This document shows positions 37,198 to 49,707 of a DNA stretch of 64,000 bases, in pieces (position 1 is the stretch's first letter; every line of letters begins with the position of its first letter). The position numbers were made by a program, and so were the translations under genes. The notes under the pieces were generated by a model. That model did no database searches, was not told where the DNA came from, and saw only the letters and a list, made by a program, of their open reading frames with translations. The stretch covers positions 53,859,917 to 53,923,916 of the forward strand of contig CM041297.1 in NCBI GenBank assembly GCA_023052935.1. Reading direction: 5' to 3'. Source of the DNA: Piezodorus guildinii. Its lineage: Eukaryota; Arthropoda; Insecta; Hemiptera; Pentatomidae.

Positions 37198-40100
37198 TCA
37201 AGCATAAAACTCTCGATTAGAATTTTTTGAATAAGAATTAGAAGTAGGTGAACGTTTAGGTTCATCTAGCGCATATGAACCTTCATCTTTCTTCCTCATT
37301 CTGTATACTATGAACATAACGACAAGTATGGCACAGAGTAAACCAACAACAGCTCCACCTATTACCGCTGTAAAATCAAAACAAACAAAAACATTAGAAT
37401 TTTTGCAATTTATAAATAAAGTTTAATCCTTATATTTCATAAGGTAATATAATTAATTATATGCAACAAAAAAATATATACATTTAATAATCTCTCGACA
37501 AGAAGCTTCATAACTTGGTAAGAGAGATAGAAAGGTCTACAGAAACAATCAGTAGTTGCTATGTCAGAGGTTTAAGGTGGTTAAATTATAAAATGAAAAA
37601 TTATACTTCTCAAAGCATCCACAATAGTTTGTATGAAAAAATTTAATTAAGTTCCCTCCCTCAGTTTGATCTACATAAGCAAATGTTTTCTAATATTATA
37701 TTTTCTTCAAAAGTATGAACATGCAGGTGAGCCTAGGATGTCAAAATATCAATTTTAATGGAGATATGAGAGTAGGGTTTTGAACACTCGACTGTTTTGT
37801 CACTATATAATCATTTGGAGTTTTAAGAACATTTCGTTAAAGAAAAATTAAAGAAGCAACTAAACTGTCAATAAAATGAATTCCATTGTAATAAGAGAAT
37901 CAGATATAAAATCATCGTCAATTGAATTATGTACATATGAATCCCATGCATACAAATAAGTAATGTTTTTCTGGAAGGAATTAGTCTGGGTAGCGGTCAT
38001 TAAATGAAACAGCTAAATAGTTTCAACTATTTATTGTTTGCCAATGTTTCGACCCCCTTTGTGGGTCATCATCAGGGCACACAGTGGAGAATGGGAACTA
38101 TGTCAGTTTCCATTCTCCCACCATGTGCCCTGATGATGACCCACAAAAGGGATCGAAACGTTGGCAAACAATAAATAGTTGAAACTATTTAGCTGTTTCA
38201 TTTAATGACCGCTAACCGGACTAATTCCTTCCAGTAATTCTTAATGGTCAACTAATTACATCCACAAGTAATATTATTGTAAAAAAAAAAAAAAATGAAA
38301 ATATACCGGCTAAGATGCCAGGTTGAGCAAAGAATGATGTTGCCCTGTCTTCATGGTTTGGAGTCATGATGAATACTCCTTCTTTTTCACGATCTGGAGG
38401 TCCAATAGTATTTACACCATCATCAATGCCAGGATATTTCTCAACTGGTTTTTTCTCTTCAGGCGGAAGATCCCATTCTACTGTCTATAATAGATAAAAC
38501 AACAAATATTAGCGAATAAAATATATTATCAATTGCACCTTAATATATAATAACTTATACTATAAGTCAAATTTTCATAAAATGGACATTGTAGGAGGAG
38601 CATTTTATGAGTGAATTATAATGTGATCTTGATGCAAGGAAAATTAGTTCAACATTTACAAGACTTAACAAGTCTTTATTACAAACTTACGATACATATA
38701 TATTTATACCCGTCATTTCATGTTTCTTTGCCATCATGACACTAACATTTCTGAATAGTATTTACAATACAGAACGATATTATACTCTTATTCAGCAAAT
38801 TACAAGGGACTGGACTATGGTTACTAAAGTCATTCAATATTTGTATGTAAAGTTAAAACCATGTCCTAAACACACTGCTAAGTCAACAAAATCTTATGTA
38901 TATAAACAACCTATATTGATGACTCAGGAGATTCCTAAACCAAACAGATCTTCAGATTAAGTTGCAAAGAAGATTTTATCTGTTGAGGAAAAATAGCAAT
39001 TTGATTTGTGGAAAAATATTTCCAAAAAAAAAACAAAAGCCTATACCTCTACAACCCATGAAGGGTCTTGAGTTCAGTACATATAGAGATTCGTACAGTT
39101 TCCAAGCCAACGGCTGTGCAATGAGGTGAAGAGGCCTTTACCACGCTCAGCCGCCAGTTTTTCCCCAATTTTTTAGAGTACCTACTTTATAGACGCTGGG
39201 TCTGCCCCAGGAGGGTCTCCATACCCTAGGGTAACCTCCAGCTGAATTAACAGTATAAATAATATTCTGCCACAGCCAGGATTCTATCCCAGGACCCGGA
39301 GAACAGTAGACTAGTGCTCTATAAGAATGTTTTCTGAAGTTATTACAAAAAAATATTCAACAATAGTGTAAACCATAGAAAAAGTTTTACAATTTGAATA
39401 AAAACTTTTAATTAAATTGTTTACAAAACAGTTGGTCAAGAAGCAGTAAGTCTAGACCAATTACTGAATTCTAGATTTTTCATGTGTCGTTGAATTACGT
39501 TTTGAATTAGTTTTTTAAATATTATAGTTTTTTTTTTAAATACATAAAAAGTCAAGCAAATAATATTTACTTGCCTTAAATATTACCTTATGAGTTGAAC
39601 CTTCGCCGGATTTCGGATTTGGAGCAACGTCTGTGTTTTCTGAACAAACAAAAATAAAAAAATATTAATTACCATAACTTAAGAGTTTTCACAATTTCAT
39701 GCTTTATTAATGAAAACATTAAGATAAAAAGTCAATATAGATATAAAATAATTGATCACTGGTTTTTACAATACAATGCCTAGAAGATATAAAATAGTCA
39801 AAATACTGGAAAATACTTTTTAATTGTATGTGAGATAATCCACTCTTGTGTTAAGCAGCTTTAATGATTTATAAAACCTAAATTTCATACAATGTATGAA
39901 AATGATGAGGTACTTAACATATTTTTTTCTATGTAAATGGCACCATATACTTCAAGAGGTATATAAGACTATCATGTATGTATATAGATAAATAAATAAA
40001 AAAAACAAAAACAATAAGATTAGTTTAAAAATTTGTTGCTTCTAAAAAAAATGCCCGTTTATTTATAAGTGCATAATTACTTTAAATACTTTGTAATGGG

Positions 40101-43100
40101 CTCATTCTTATATTACTCTAAACCAGCAGTTCCAAAAAAAAAAATTGTAGATCATTCAACCAATCATTTCAATGGCAAGGAATCTACTAAATTAAAAAAA
40201 AAATCGAAATCCTAAATATTAGATATACCTTTAGATGTTTAGTGGACTACACCACATAACGTTAAGTTCATAACACTGCTACAGAAACTGAGTATGATAT
40301 AAATGGCCAAGTAGGGTTATCGAAATGAAAAAAAAAAAAAATAATCAGGTTCTAGGAGTTTTTCAATCTGGGAAACATTGGATTACTACAATTTAAATCT
40401 AATATAAGATTTATATTTTATAAGAAAAATTGAATATTGTTCATTATCTTATGTCGTGTCACATATCTATCTTATTCTGTTCTTTAAGATTATTATTTTT
40501 GAAATGCTAGAAAATGACCAATTTTAAGATCACTAGTTGTTAATGATATCATATCATAGCTCGTGTTAGTCATATATGATAGATTATAGATCGCAGATCA
40601 CTTCTAATTCTTATTAAAAGCCAAGGCTTCGCAAATATTTAAGTCAAGGTAATTTAAAATTATTTTCCAGTGACATCTAACGGACCCCTTCAACAAAATA
40701 AAAAATTGAAAACATTAAAATGGTGGTGATTCTTAATTTAAAATTTTAATTTCCAACTCTCATTTGGAGAAACTACAGGGTAAAAATGATTAAACATGAA
40801 AAAAAAAACTTTAGGCTACTCCTTGCCTGATGGTGTAAATTTTAAACAAAATATGGATGCAATAGAAAATTGTGTTAATATAATAGTTTTAGCCAATTTA
40901 GTTACCACATGACCGTTATTAAGGAATTTGACCAATATTGAAAGATATGGATTTCTATAAGTAGTAATAAAATACTAATAAAATTTGTTATAATATGATA
41001 GAGAGTTATTGAATTGTGATTTTTATTGTTGTTAGTTGTTGCAAATGTGATCTAATATTAAATTGATATTAGTTCCTACCCAGTGATTCTGAAGATAAGG
41101 TGTATAAACCTCGAAACGTAAATGTAATTGTAATGAATATTTTTTTTTCAGTGGTGCGACAGGGTGTGCAGGCCCTAGGTCTCGCGGCGTAAACTCTAGG
41201 AGATTACACTCGTGTTTCACAATGCAATTCGCAGTGTAGGGTCATCACTCCCTACGGCCAATTTTGTGAGTGGCCAACATTTGGCTGATGGGTCTCACAT
41301 ACCCGGGGGAGAGGCTGTGAGTGAATCCCCAATTAATTACATCCTTATAAAAGCCCCGCCGGGACTGGGATTCGAACTCGCAACCTGTAGCATGAGAGAC
41401 TAGCACGCTAGTCACTCATCCACGGGCTCCCCCAAATTAATGAATTAATAAACAATATTAAAAAGAAAAGATTGTTCCGAATAATTTATTTGAAAAAAAA
41501 AAAACTTTTTTGTAATCATAAAAGGAAATTATTTTTTCTCACCTAAAACGAGCTTAAAGATTTACGGGATAGATTTAACATGTATCACACTCACCTCTTT
41601 TGACCTTGATAAAAGTAAAAATTTCAGAGAAAAAAATTACAATAAACAATGTTAAAGCTGATTCATAATAATTTGTGGAATCTAAGAAATTTTAAAAGAA
41701 CCGATTTATAAATAAAAAATAAATAAAAATAGGGTTTATATTTACACAAAAATACATAAATGCATAAAAAGCAATATGTCAACATATTTACTTGATTCCG
41801 TACTTTTTTCATCCATAAATAACATGTATTTATGAATTAAAACTCATTATCATGCATACATATATTTAAATGGTTTTTTTGAACTGTGTTGCAAAGAACC
41901 ATTCAGCACTAGCAAAGCTCAAAAATGATTTGGTTAAAGGAATGCCAAGAACTTATTGGTTCCGTGAAATGGTTCACTGAAAGATATCAGTTCTTAAATT
42001 TTATGAAATAAGGTGAAAACCAATGTAAATGTATTGTAACAGCATTTAATTATATTATTTAGTGATATTTGATTGAAGTGCTCTAGCTACAGAGGTATCT
42101 CCTTCCTATCTGCCGGATACAAAGTTTACTCAATCATCCACTTTAGGCGTATGGCACCACATACAAAGAGGGTACTAGGTAAATACCAGTGCGGATTCAG
42201 AAAATAAAGAGACTTCTTCATCGATTTTAGAGCTACTAATGATACTTATACTAAATAGGAAAGAGTTGTACAAGGCTCTAAAGCATTAATTAAAATGTTT
42301 AGTCAACAAATTTAAAAATCTTAATCCCTAACAAGCTCATAAACCTTATGAGGCTTACAATGAATAACATTAGTTTTATGGTGGAGAGCAGTTGGAAGAG
42401 TCCTCTCGGAAAAGGGATTACGCCAGGGAGACGCGAGGTGAGCGAGTATCAATTAAATGCTTTTGTGTATCTCAGCATTGATAACTCAGGAAAACGTCCC
42501 TAAACAAGAAGCCCGGTGTAGAATTGTAGCAGCAAATCAATTTTATTTCTATACGTAAGGTTCTCTCCAGAAGAGCAAAAATAAGTCTCTGTAAGACGAT
42601 AGGGAGCCCACTCTTGTTGTATGGTTGTGAGACATGAACTACTTCTGGGGATTGTGAACAGGAACTCCTGGTTTTTGAAAGAAGAATCCTCAAGCATATT
42701 TATGGTGGTGTTCTTGTTGGAGGGAATTATGGAGGAAAAACCATCAACCCTGTTTAAGGAGCCACATATAGTTCGAGTCATGAAGGAAGCAAGATTGAGC
42801 AAGGAAGCAGTACGGGTCGTCAGGATGGACAGTGAGGATCCACCAAGACAACTGCTGATGGAACCATTCCTTGATATCAGGAAAAGAGGAAGACCTAAGC
42901 TACAATGGGGCGATGGTGTTGCTACTGATGCAACAAATATACAGCAGCTTCGGAGTTGGATGGCGGCGGCAAGGGGCTGAGACAATTGGTGGAAGCTGCT
43001 GGAAGAGCCAAGATTCAACACCGGATTGTATAGCCACATTGGATAGATAGAATGATATATAGAATAAGTAAATTCCAGCTGATTCTCAAAAATGAACTCA

Positions 43101-45536
43101 ATATTTTTAATTATTATTTTTTAAAATAATGATTTATTCGATATTTACTATGGGCAAAAATAAATCAGTATAATGCCTATCAGGAAATTACTTCTAATTA
43201 ATTTATTGACAATTAATTAATTAAGCGTTAATAGTTTATGGTGAAGGTCAAGAATTATATATAATATTGGAGACTTTTACACTACTTCACCACTTTAATT
43301 AAAAAATGCAATGTGCAAATACAATTTTTCATCTGAAAGGACACAATTATTTTTTCCTATATAGCCATTTTATCTAAATATGCTCTCGGAATATAAAACA
43401 TTTAAAAATACATCATAAAATTAAAAAAATGTTCAATTATAATAAATTAATTATATAAAATATAAATGTTAATAATAAAATCTTATAAAATTATAATATA
43501 TGATTAGATTAATGTTAAGTTAAATTATTCTTAAAAATTCTTTTAAACTCTCTTTCATAGTAAAAGGGTCAAGTCAGTTAAACTATTTTCAACAATGTAA
43601 TTGTCTGTATTAAAACAGATTAAAATTTATTTAAAAATATATTAAAAACTAATGATTTCATTATTAAAATATGCAAAATACATTTGAATTGTGTAGGTAA
43701 TTCTACCAAAAGGCTTTATGTCTGTAACGAATGTTAAAAGATACAATTAAGTTGGAAAATAATAGAATCAATTTTGATGTTTAAATTATGAATTTATATT
43801 AAATATACAGTCCATTTAAAAGGTATATTCTATTAAGCCTGTAATTATCTATTTATTACCTAATTACCTACATACTTTAAAAGTATTTTGCATATTTTTT
43901 AAAATGAAATTGGTAGTGTTTTATATATTTTTAAATAAATGTTAATATGTTTTAATACCGACATTTTTACATGGCTGGACATAGTTACACTGACTTGACC
44001 TATTTACTGTTTTATTTATTAAAATAATTTAACATTAATCTAATCATAGATTTTAATTTTATAAAATTTTATTATTAACATTTATATAATTAAACAAATT
44101 TTATTTTATTATGTATTTTTAAATGTTGTATGTTCTGAGAGCATATTGAGAATGGTTATATAGAGGAAATTATAATTGTGTATAATGTATATATTGCTAA
44201 TGAGAATTAAAAATTACAACTAACCTAATTAATACAGAAAAGATTTAATTGTTGATTGGAATTAGGGGTGCTATAGGAAAGGCAGGGTGAAATAGGAGAA
44301 AATGTAATGTTACACAGAATGATATAAAAAATAGCTGTTTGCACCCATACCTTACAACATGATAAAATATGTAAGATTTAAAAAAAAAATATGAATAAAT
44401 TAGTTTAAAATTTAACTTATAGTTAATTGAATATTAAGGTGATGAATGAATGAAGGCTATGTAAATTTAAGTTTAACAAGAAAAGCAACAAACATATTTC
44501 AAAATATACACCATTATTTAAAAAAATAAGCTTGTTACAAACAAAAAGCGGTTAGGAACATGTTATAGTTACACTGCTTCCTATATTTATAAAGTAAACA
44601 GCAATTGTTTGAATTGATCCCTTGCGAGTTGGAGGCTTCCATATTTGCATTCAGGAAAACAACTACTGATTATTAATGAAGACACTTCCCTCATGCCTCA
44701 ACCATACAAGTTGATGCCATGAGAACTCCTTTGAATGTTAATTTTATAACTGAGTCTTGAATAAAATGTCACTCATCTCAATTGCACAACCATACAATTA
44801 AAAAAAAAATTATTTAAGCATAATAAAAAATAAAAAAAATTAACAAGGGCATAATTCAACTTGATTCATAGAAATTGATGGAAAAAATATCACAAATAAC
44901 AAATAAAGTTTTACCAACACATGCTATTATTACCTTCATTTCCCATTTACTAAGCCAGGGGTTTGATCAGTTAAAGTGTCATAGAAAATCATAAAATTTG
45001 CTTCAGTCTGAGGATATATTATGACTTTAGAAAATACTAATAGAAAAATTACATAGGAAGGAAGGAATGGTCATTGACCTGACAAAAATCATACCACCTG
45101 ATGAAACACTAAAACTGGCTGATTTTGGTGAAAAAAAAATATTGAGTACCAAATTTAAAACTACATATATGTATGTGGGTAGGCCATGCCATATAAAGAA
45201 AATGACTGTGACAATTTTCTTAAAGAAACAAACTATTAAAAACTAAATGGCTTAAAAATAAATTAACTAAATGGCAAAAGTTACCCACTAGGCCTTTAGG
45301 GAACAAATACTATTTATTAAACCTTCAAATAGGTCTGCAGCAATGGCCTCACATGTTTAATAGAATCAATCTCATTCTGTTCAAAGGGGATTCTTATGTA
45401 GTTTTCTTATGTTAGTGTTCTTATGTTATGTAGTTTTCTTAAATAGTTTTCTAGCTCTATTTATTTAATAATGGCCAAAAAAAAACCTTAAATTTTATTT
45501 GTAATAACTTATTTCCTATGAATATATATGCTACTC

Positions 45537-45603
<67 letters not shown>

Positions 45604-48600
45604 TTAAAAATATACTCGTATTGGTTATATCAAGATATTACCAGAGATAAATGTAATTAAAAAAAAAAAGTGGAAAAAAAAACAAACAAAATTCACTAAC
45701 CAGGCAAGCCATCACCATCTTCATCATCAGGTCCGAAGCCAGAACCACTCGCTTCTAAATCATCTTTCACCTCCCGAGCTCCGTTGCCAGAGCCCTCAGC
45801 TTCCGTGTCAGCATCGTCGATGTAGATATCTTCTGCAGCCTTGCTTGTGTTGGAACTGGCCTTTGACTGAATGATATATTTTTGAGGTATGATATTTTAT
45901 AATTAAAAAATCAAAAAATATATATGTCAGCAGAAGCAAATTCCTTAACAGTAATATGGAACTATTTTTTTTTTTTTAAAGACAGGATGAAAACAAACTA
46001 AATAAACCTTTGATTGAGCTGTCTTCTATCCAAGTACTGCTTAGAAACCAACTAAGAGTAGGACCTATTATTGACATTTGTAACTATTTTTGGGATGAAT
46101 AATTTATTAATTAATTTCAATAAATTTATGTTCGATTAAAATAAGTGACTGACATTCTAAGGAGCAATGATGTGTCAAAATTATTAAGCACAATCATTAA
46201 TCAAATCATGATTATCTCTACTTAGTTGTTTATTCATTTAATTTTACTTTTATGCAACTGTGGCTAATCAGGCGATGCTACAGTGGAAGTCCTAAATTTT
46301 GCCTATACGGGTTTAATTAGAATAGTGATCTTTAATGAGTAACTGAGCACCATTTTAAGTCAGCAGGATAATTAGTTATTCAATATTGTAGCCGTGGTGC
46401 AACCCTGGGGTGGGAAGAACCTCTCGGAGCTCACCTAGCCTCTAAAAAATTGGCTGCCCAAAAATTAAGAGAAAAAACTGGTGGTTGAGCGTGATCTCAG
46501 CCCAATCACCTCCTTGTCCATTCATAGCTATTGTCACATGGTTTTAGATGTAGTTCCTCCCCCCTCTTCTCCTCGCAATTATTTGAATAAACTTTTAAAT
46601 ATATTTCTTTACTCTCATTATCATTTTTTATTTTCTCCCCGTGAGAATCAAATAAAAAAAAATTACGAATCTTCATTCCCTCTAATTTGTAAGTTTTAAA
46701 TGATTAAAACATAAAACACAAGTGTCCCAAAATTTGATAATCACAGCAAAAAGAATTTTAGGAAAAAACAATGCCAGTGCAAAGTGTATTTGTCACTTTA
46801 AAAAACCCACCCAACTAACACAATATGAATGATTTAAATTATGTTTTATCTCTAATCAGTAGAAATTGTCCTTCTCTAATCATTCTAGTATCATAAGGAC
46901 AAATAGCAGTAAGTTATGAAATGAAAAAAGTGCAATGGAAAATGTATAAAGTGAGAATAACGGTCTTCAGAATGTAGACAAAGCCCCAAAACATTGAAAA
47001 ATAATGGAATGGAAAAATAAGTTATATAAATGGAAGTTATTGATTGCTAATTTCAATATGAAAACATGAAATGAAGCTTCCTAAAAAATTATAAAAGAAA
47101 ATAACTTTGTTATGCTAATAAAAACAAAAAATTAGATGATTCATTAACCAGACATGCAAGCCAATGCTATAAATGGAACTCATTTATTCTGTAAACATTT
47201 GCTTAGCCTTCACAAAAATGTGACTGATATAAAGTATAAAATAACACAAGCTCCGAACTTAAATTCACTAATAACAACTGTTACTCTTGACAATAAATCA
47301 GAGTGCCACATAACTGCCATATGACAGACTAAAGCCCTTCGGAATATATTATCTGATCTTTTAACAATTAATGATCTTTCAATTTCAATCTAAAATAACA
47401 AAACAGAAACTTTACTATTTGTTACTCAATAAAATAATCTACTAAATGACAATATCCAAACAATGAGCTTTATTAAACTTCAAGAATTAATTTCAATTAT
47501 AAAATATTTCTCAAAAACATAGCAACAGAACAACAGCTATATAAACATCCTTAAAAATACATTTAAGTGTTTCCACTTTTTTTAGAGTATGTTTAATAAA
47601 CCATTTTAGTTATTGGTAGTTGTAAGCTGACAAGAAATTACATGTGCCAAGATACAAGGCACTGTAATACCAAAACTTACATTGCAAGCCAATCAAAACA
47701 ACATAATTTAATACCTATATTACACTTTAGCCATTAAAACATTAGTTATTAAAGACTATATTGTTTTTTAAGGCTTAATTCAGTCATAGTTATGACCAAA
47801 ACTACAATAAATGGCTACTGTCAATATAATAAATAAATAATAACTACAATGGCTATAAATCAAGAACTTGAACTTTTGAACATCAAAAGTAGGCCACAAA
47901 AAGCCCAGGGTCATCTCCCAGTCAGTGAAAAATTAATATGATTTTGAGTAATAATATTTTACTACCAAAGCAAGATTTCATAAAATATATATTATTTACT
48001 TTTAAAACAAATGTAAATATGTAGGCCCTAAAACAAAACTGTGTTACAACATAATGTTTATAAAAAAACAAAAGTCTATAAATTAACTAAAGGAATTTAA
48101 GCAAACTATGAATGTAGAATGTAACACGAAGAATGAAAAAACAGTAATTATTTTCTTTAATGAACTTTTTTTCGTATTTTCTATTAGTATGAAATCCATA
48201 AGCTATTAGAAACCCATTCATCACAGATTTTTCAGTCTAGAAATATAAAATTATGTAAACTACATAATCTAACTTAATTTACAATTTACCTATAGTTAAG
48301 TTTCATTAAATAAAATAGCGAGATTTTCATTAGAAATTAAATATTTAAATTAATTACATCACCAATATACGTTCTGAAAAAAGTGACATTAATCATTGCT
48401 TAATCATTTTTCTTGGAATCAGATAAAAAAAAACTAGATCATAATTATTCATACCAAGAAAATATGTTAATATAGTATGAAGATTTTTGTTTATTTTGAG
48501 ATTTTTGTTTCAAAGTAAATTATTTGTATTGTTTTTCAGTAATAATTTTATTATTATAATAGTAAATAAGCTAACTGATTTAATTATTAAGTCACTTGTG

Positions 48601-49707
48601 TAGTTAGTTATACTACGGTCTATTACAATATATCAACTGATCAAAAGAAATAAAAGACTACAAAATATTAAATTTGTTTAATACTACACTAAATTACTCA
48701 TAAATTCTCAATGTAATTACACCTAAATAACTCAAATCAAATCAAAATATAGGAAGTAAGAGCAAAGAAAAGAAAAGTTAATATAAATTAATTGGATATT
48801 TTAAGACTAAATCATTATATATATTCCTAGATTAGTAAATGGAAAATGAAACTTACTATGTTAATAAATTAATAAATAAGGCTAAAAATAAAAAACCTGA
48901 TAAGAATACTACTAGAGAAATACTTAAATATAAACATATACAGGGAAGAATGTGGTTAGTTGTTATTAACATTAATATCTTAACGATTCACAAAAAAACA
49001 GAATAGTTGATCTCAATAATGTTTAAAGAAGGATCTTCATTCAACCAATAAATGACACTATTAAAAGAAACATCTCTAAAACCTGCTATACTAACTTAAA
49101 ACTAGAGATGTATGCATAAAGCAAAAAAAAGGATATAACTGCGCTTAGAACTGGCAAACAAAGGGATATGGCTGCGCTTAGGATAACCAAATAATTAAGT
49201 GTCATGACATGGTCTATGACATATAATTTTTAAAATAACTAATTAAAATGTTCATTTGTCTTTAAAAAAGGTTATAAAGAGCAATCAAAACAATTGAAAA
49301 AAAAAAAAATTGTATCACAGAAAAAGATAAATATTAACAACCTTAGAACTAAAGGGTAATCATTCAATGATATATAAAACCTATCAATGTTATTTACATG
49401 CCCGAAAATAATAATGACAGGATAAAACAGAAGATCTTGACATTTATGAAGGGTAAATATAGCTTTTAACACACAGGTGTGGTGCACATATAAAAATAGG
49501 AACACACTTCAAACTGTCTTAAAAAAGAAAACTAACAACAGAAAATGTAAGGAGATTAGAGATAAACATATTTACATCTATTATATAACATTAATAAAAA
49601 GGTGTAGGTTATATTATACAAATAATACTTACGACTTCTGCGAAAGATTCCCTGATCCCCACAGATATTAAAGCACTGAATATTAAAATATATAACCTTA
49701 AATACAT
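37198..49707 (-). CDS. Sdc: Syndecan, transmembrane heparan-sulfate proteoglycan
   Basis: Syndecan carries heparan sulfate chains at the cell surface and acts as co-receptor for Slit/Robo and other ligands. Five coding exons fit on the minus strand: 49633-49707, 45701-45866, 39587-39639, 38307-38484 and 37198-37367, all with GT-AG borders and consistent phases, giving 213 residues. Residues 1-23 (MYLRLYILIFSALISVG...) form a signal peptide. Ser-Gly sites with acidic neighbours, the usual attachment sites, are at residues 51-52, 65-68 and 91-92 (EGSGNG, LEASGSGFGPDDEDGD, KSGEGS). The juxtamembrane segment RATSFFAQPGILA precedes a transmembrane helix at about 155-179 with GGAVVG. The cytoplasmic tail has C1 (RMRKKDEGSYALDEPK), a variable part and the terminal EFYA that binds PDZ proteins. 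The ectodomain is short for an insect, so an additional skipped exon in the large introns is possible. Confidence 0.95.
38040..38078 (-). ncRNA. Hammerhead-like core, degraded, left arm of short foldback
   Basis: The minus strand carries GCC-CTGATGA-T, a GACCC hairpin and GAAAC, but the cleavage triplet has become ATT instead of GTT. It is probably inactive. Confidence 0.4.
38127..38165 (+). ncRNA. Hammerhead-like core, right arm of short foldback
   Basis: The plus strand shows GCC-CTGATGA at 38127-38136, a hairpin with one mismatch (GACCC/GGATC), then GAAACGTT-GGC. The catalytic-core bases are intact, but stem II is weaker than at 34570. Confidence 0.42.
38711..38960 (+). other. Weak trace of a retroelement peptide
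   Basis: An open frame in the syndecan intron reads ERYYTLIQQITRDWTMVTKV, then IQYLYVKLKPCPKHT. The pattern loosely recalls the stretch before the integrase of BEL/Pao elements. There is no catalytic motif and no flanking support, so this is a tentative note only. Confidence 0.2.
39040..39330 (-). repeat. tRNA-derived SINE, family C, copy 3
   Basis: The head is at the right end (box B remnant 'ccgggtcctgggatagaatc') and the body carries 'accctagggtatggagaccc' and 'cagcgtctataaagtagg'. It lies in a syndecan intron. The outermost head is truncated. Confidence 0.8.
39640..41080. other. Syndecan intron sequence, nothing recognised
   Basis: AT-rich sequence between syndecan exons 2 and 3. No repeat or conserved peptide was seen. 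Confidence 0.45.
41085..41120 (+). repeat. Variant hairpin-CGAAACGTA motif
   Basis: The segment reads TTCTGAAGATAAGG, a loop, then CCTCGAAACGTAAATG. The order CTGAAGA-hairpin-CGAAACGTA parallels the hammerhead-like motifs; position 7 of the core (A here) is variable in true hammerheads. A partner of the same subtype lies on the minus strand at 62585-62620. Confidence 0.4.
41140..41432 (-). repeat. tRNA-derived SINE, family B, copy 2
   Basis: The minus strand has the head GGGGGAGCCCGTGGATGAGT and box B GCGAGTTCGAATCCCAG. The body includes 'gtgagacccatcagccaaat' and 'gtagggagtgatgaccctac'. It lies in a syndecan intron and closely matches the copy at 57306. The open frame at 41212-41403 is a shadow of it. 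Confidence 0.88.
42070..43040 (+). mobile_element. Decayed non-LTR retrotransposon, reverse transcriptase to C-terminus
   Basis: Plus-strand frames, with stops and shifts, read CSSYRGISFLSAGYKVYSII, GKYQCGFRK, FIDFRATNDT, then GKGLRQGDAR after a frame change. These correspond to reverse transcriptase blocks (NYRGISLL, YQCGFRPGKS, FIDFKAAFD, GLRQGD). The catalytic FADD block is not readable. Further on, SPLLLYGCET, LLVFERRILKHIYGG, then a longer frame ending KRGRPKLQWGDGVATDATNI match the C-terminal region of many arthropod LINEs. It is an old insertion in syndecan intron 2. Confidence 0.8.
43045..45540. other. Syndecan intron, AT-rich
   Basis: Very AT-rich sequence with a visible imperfect inverted relationship between about 43370-43620 and 43980-44150 ('catttaaaaatacataataa' and 'tgctctc' type blocks recur in reverse complement). 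This suggests another worn foldback. No peptide was recognised. Confidence 0.4.
43330..44190. repeat. Probable degenerate large foldback
   Basis: Blocks on the left such as 'aaatatgctctcggaatata', 'aacatttaaaaatacat' and 'aagggtcaagtcagt' reappear in reverse complement on the right ('tgttctgagagcatatt', 'gtatttttaaatgtt', 'actgacttgaccta'), in mirrored order. Arms of about 280-300 bases are implied, with substantial divergence. No hairpin-CGAAAC motif was seen in it. Confidence 0.6.
45541..45600. repeat. (TA)n microsatellite
   Basis: About 30 uninterrupted TA units in syndecan intron 1-2 flank, 100 bases downstream (in gene sense) of the second coding exon. Confidence 0.95.
46228..46352 (-). 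repeat. tRNA-derived SINE, family A, copy 8, headless
   Basis: Only the tail and body half remain: 'tgtggctaatcaggcgatgc', 'cctaaattttgcctat' and 'gatctttaatgagtaactga'. The tRNA-like head is absent. Confidence 0.8.
46395..46515 (+). repeat. SINE family C fragment
   Basis: The segment 'ggtggttgagcgtgatctca' followed by 'gcccaatcacctccttg' matches the tail part of family C in plus orientation. The head is absent. The open frame starting at 46481 arises here and is not a gene. Confidence 0.55.
46890..47045 (+). repeat. Solo half of the 3.93 kb foldback family
   Basis: It shares 'ataaggacaaatagcagtaa', 'aatggaaaatgtataaagtg' and 'gacaaagccccaaaacatt' with the right half of the element at 3930-4242. 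The left arm is absent. Confidence 0.75.
47050..49632. other. First syndecan intron, nothing further recognised
   Basis: AT-rich intronic sequence without recognised peptides or repeats. A short tandem of 'aaagggatatggctgcgcttag' type (two imperfect units, 49130-49185) is present. Confidence 0.45.

Larger units (their letters stand above)
37970..38270. mobile_element. Short foldback element of the same family as 33.9-34.7 kb
   Basis: Arms of about 110-120 bases (37974-38086 and 38120-38236) share the terminal block 'aaggaattagtctgggt' and the inner block 'gtttgccaacgtttcgaccc' (one change) with the larger element, but the centre is different and only about 40 bases. It lies in the last syndecan intron. 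Its right flank extends to 'ttaatggtcaactaatt', which matches the outer left end of the larger element. Confidence 0.88.

Noticed and set aside
42500..43039. 179-residue minus-strand open frame, the longest in the window
   Set aside because: It is the antisense shadow of the retrotransposon C-terminus, whose plus-strand peptide matches known LINE motifs.
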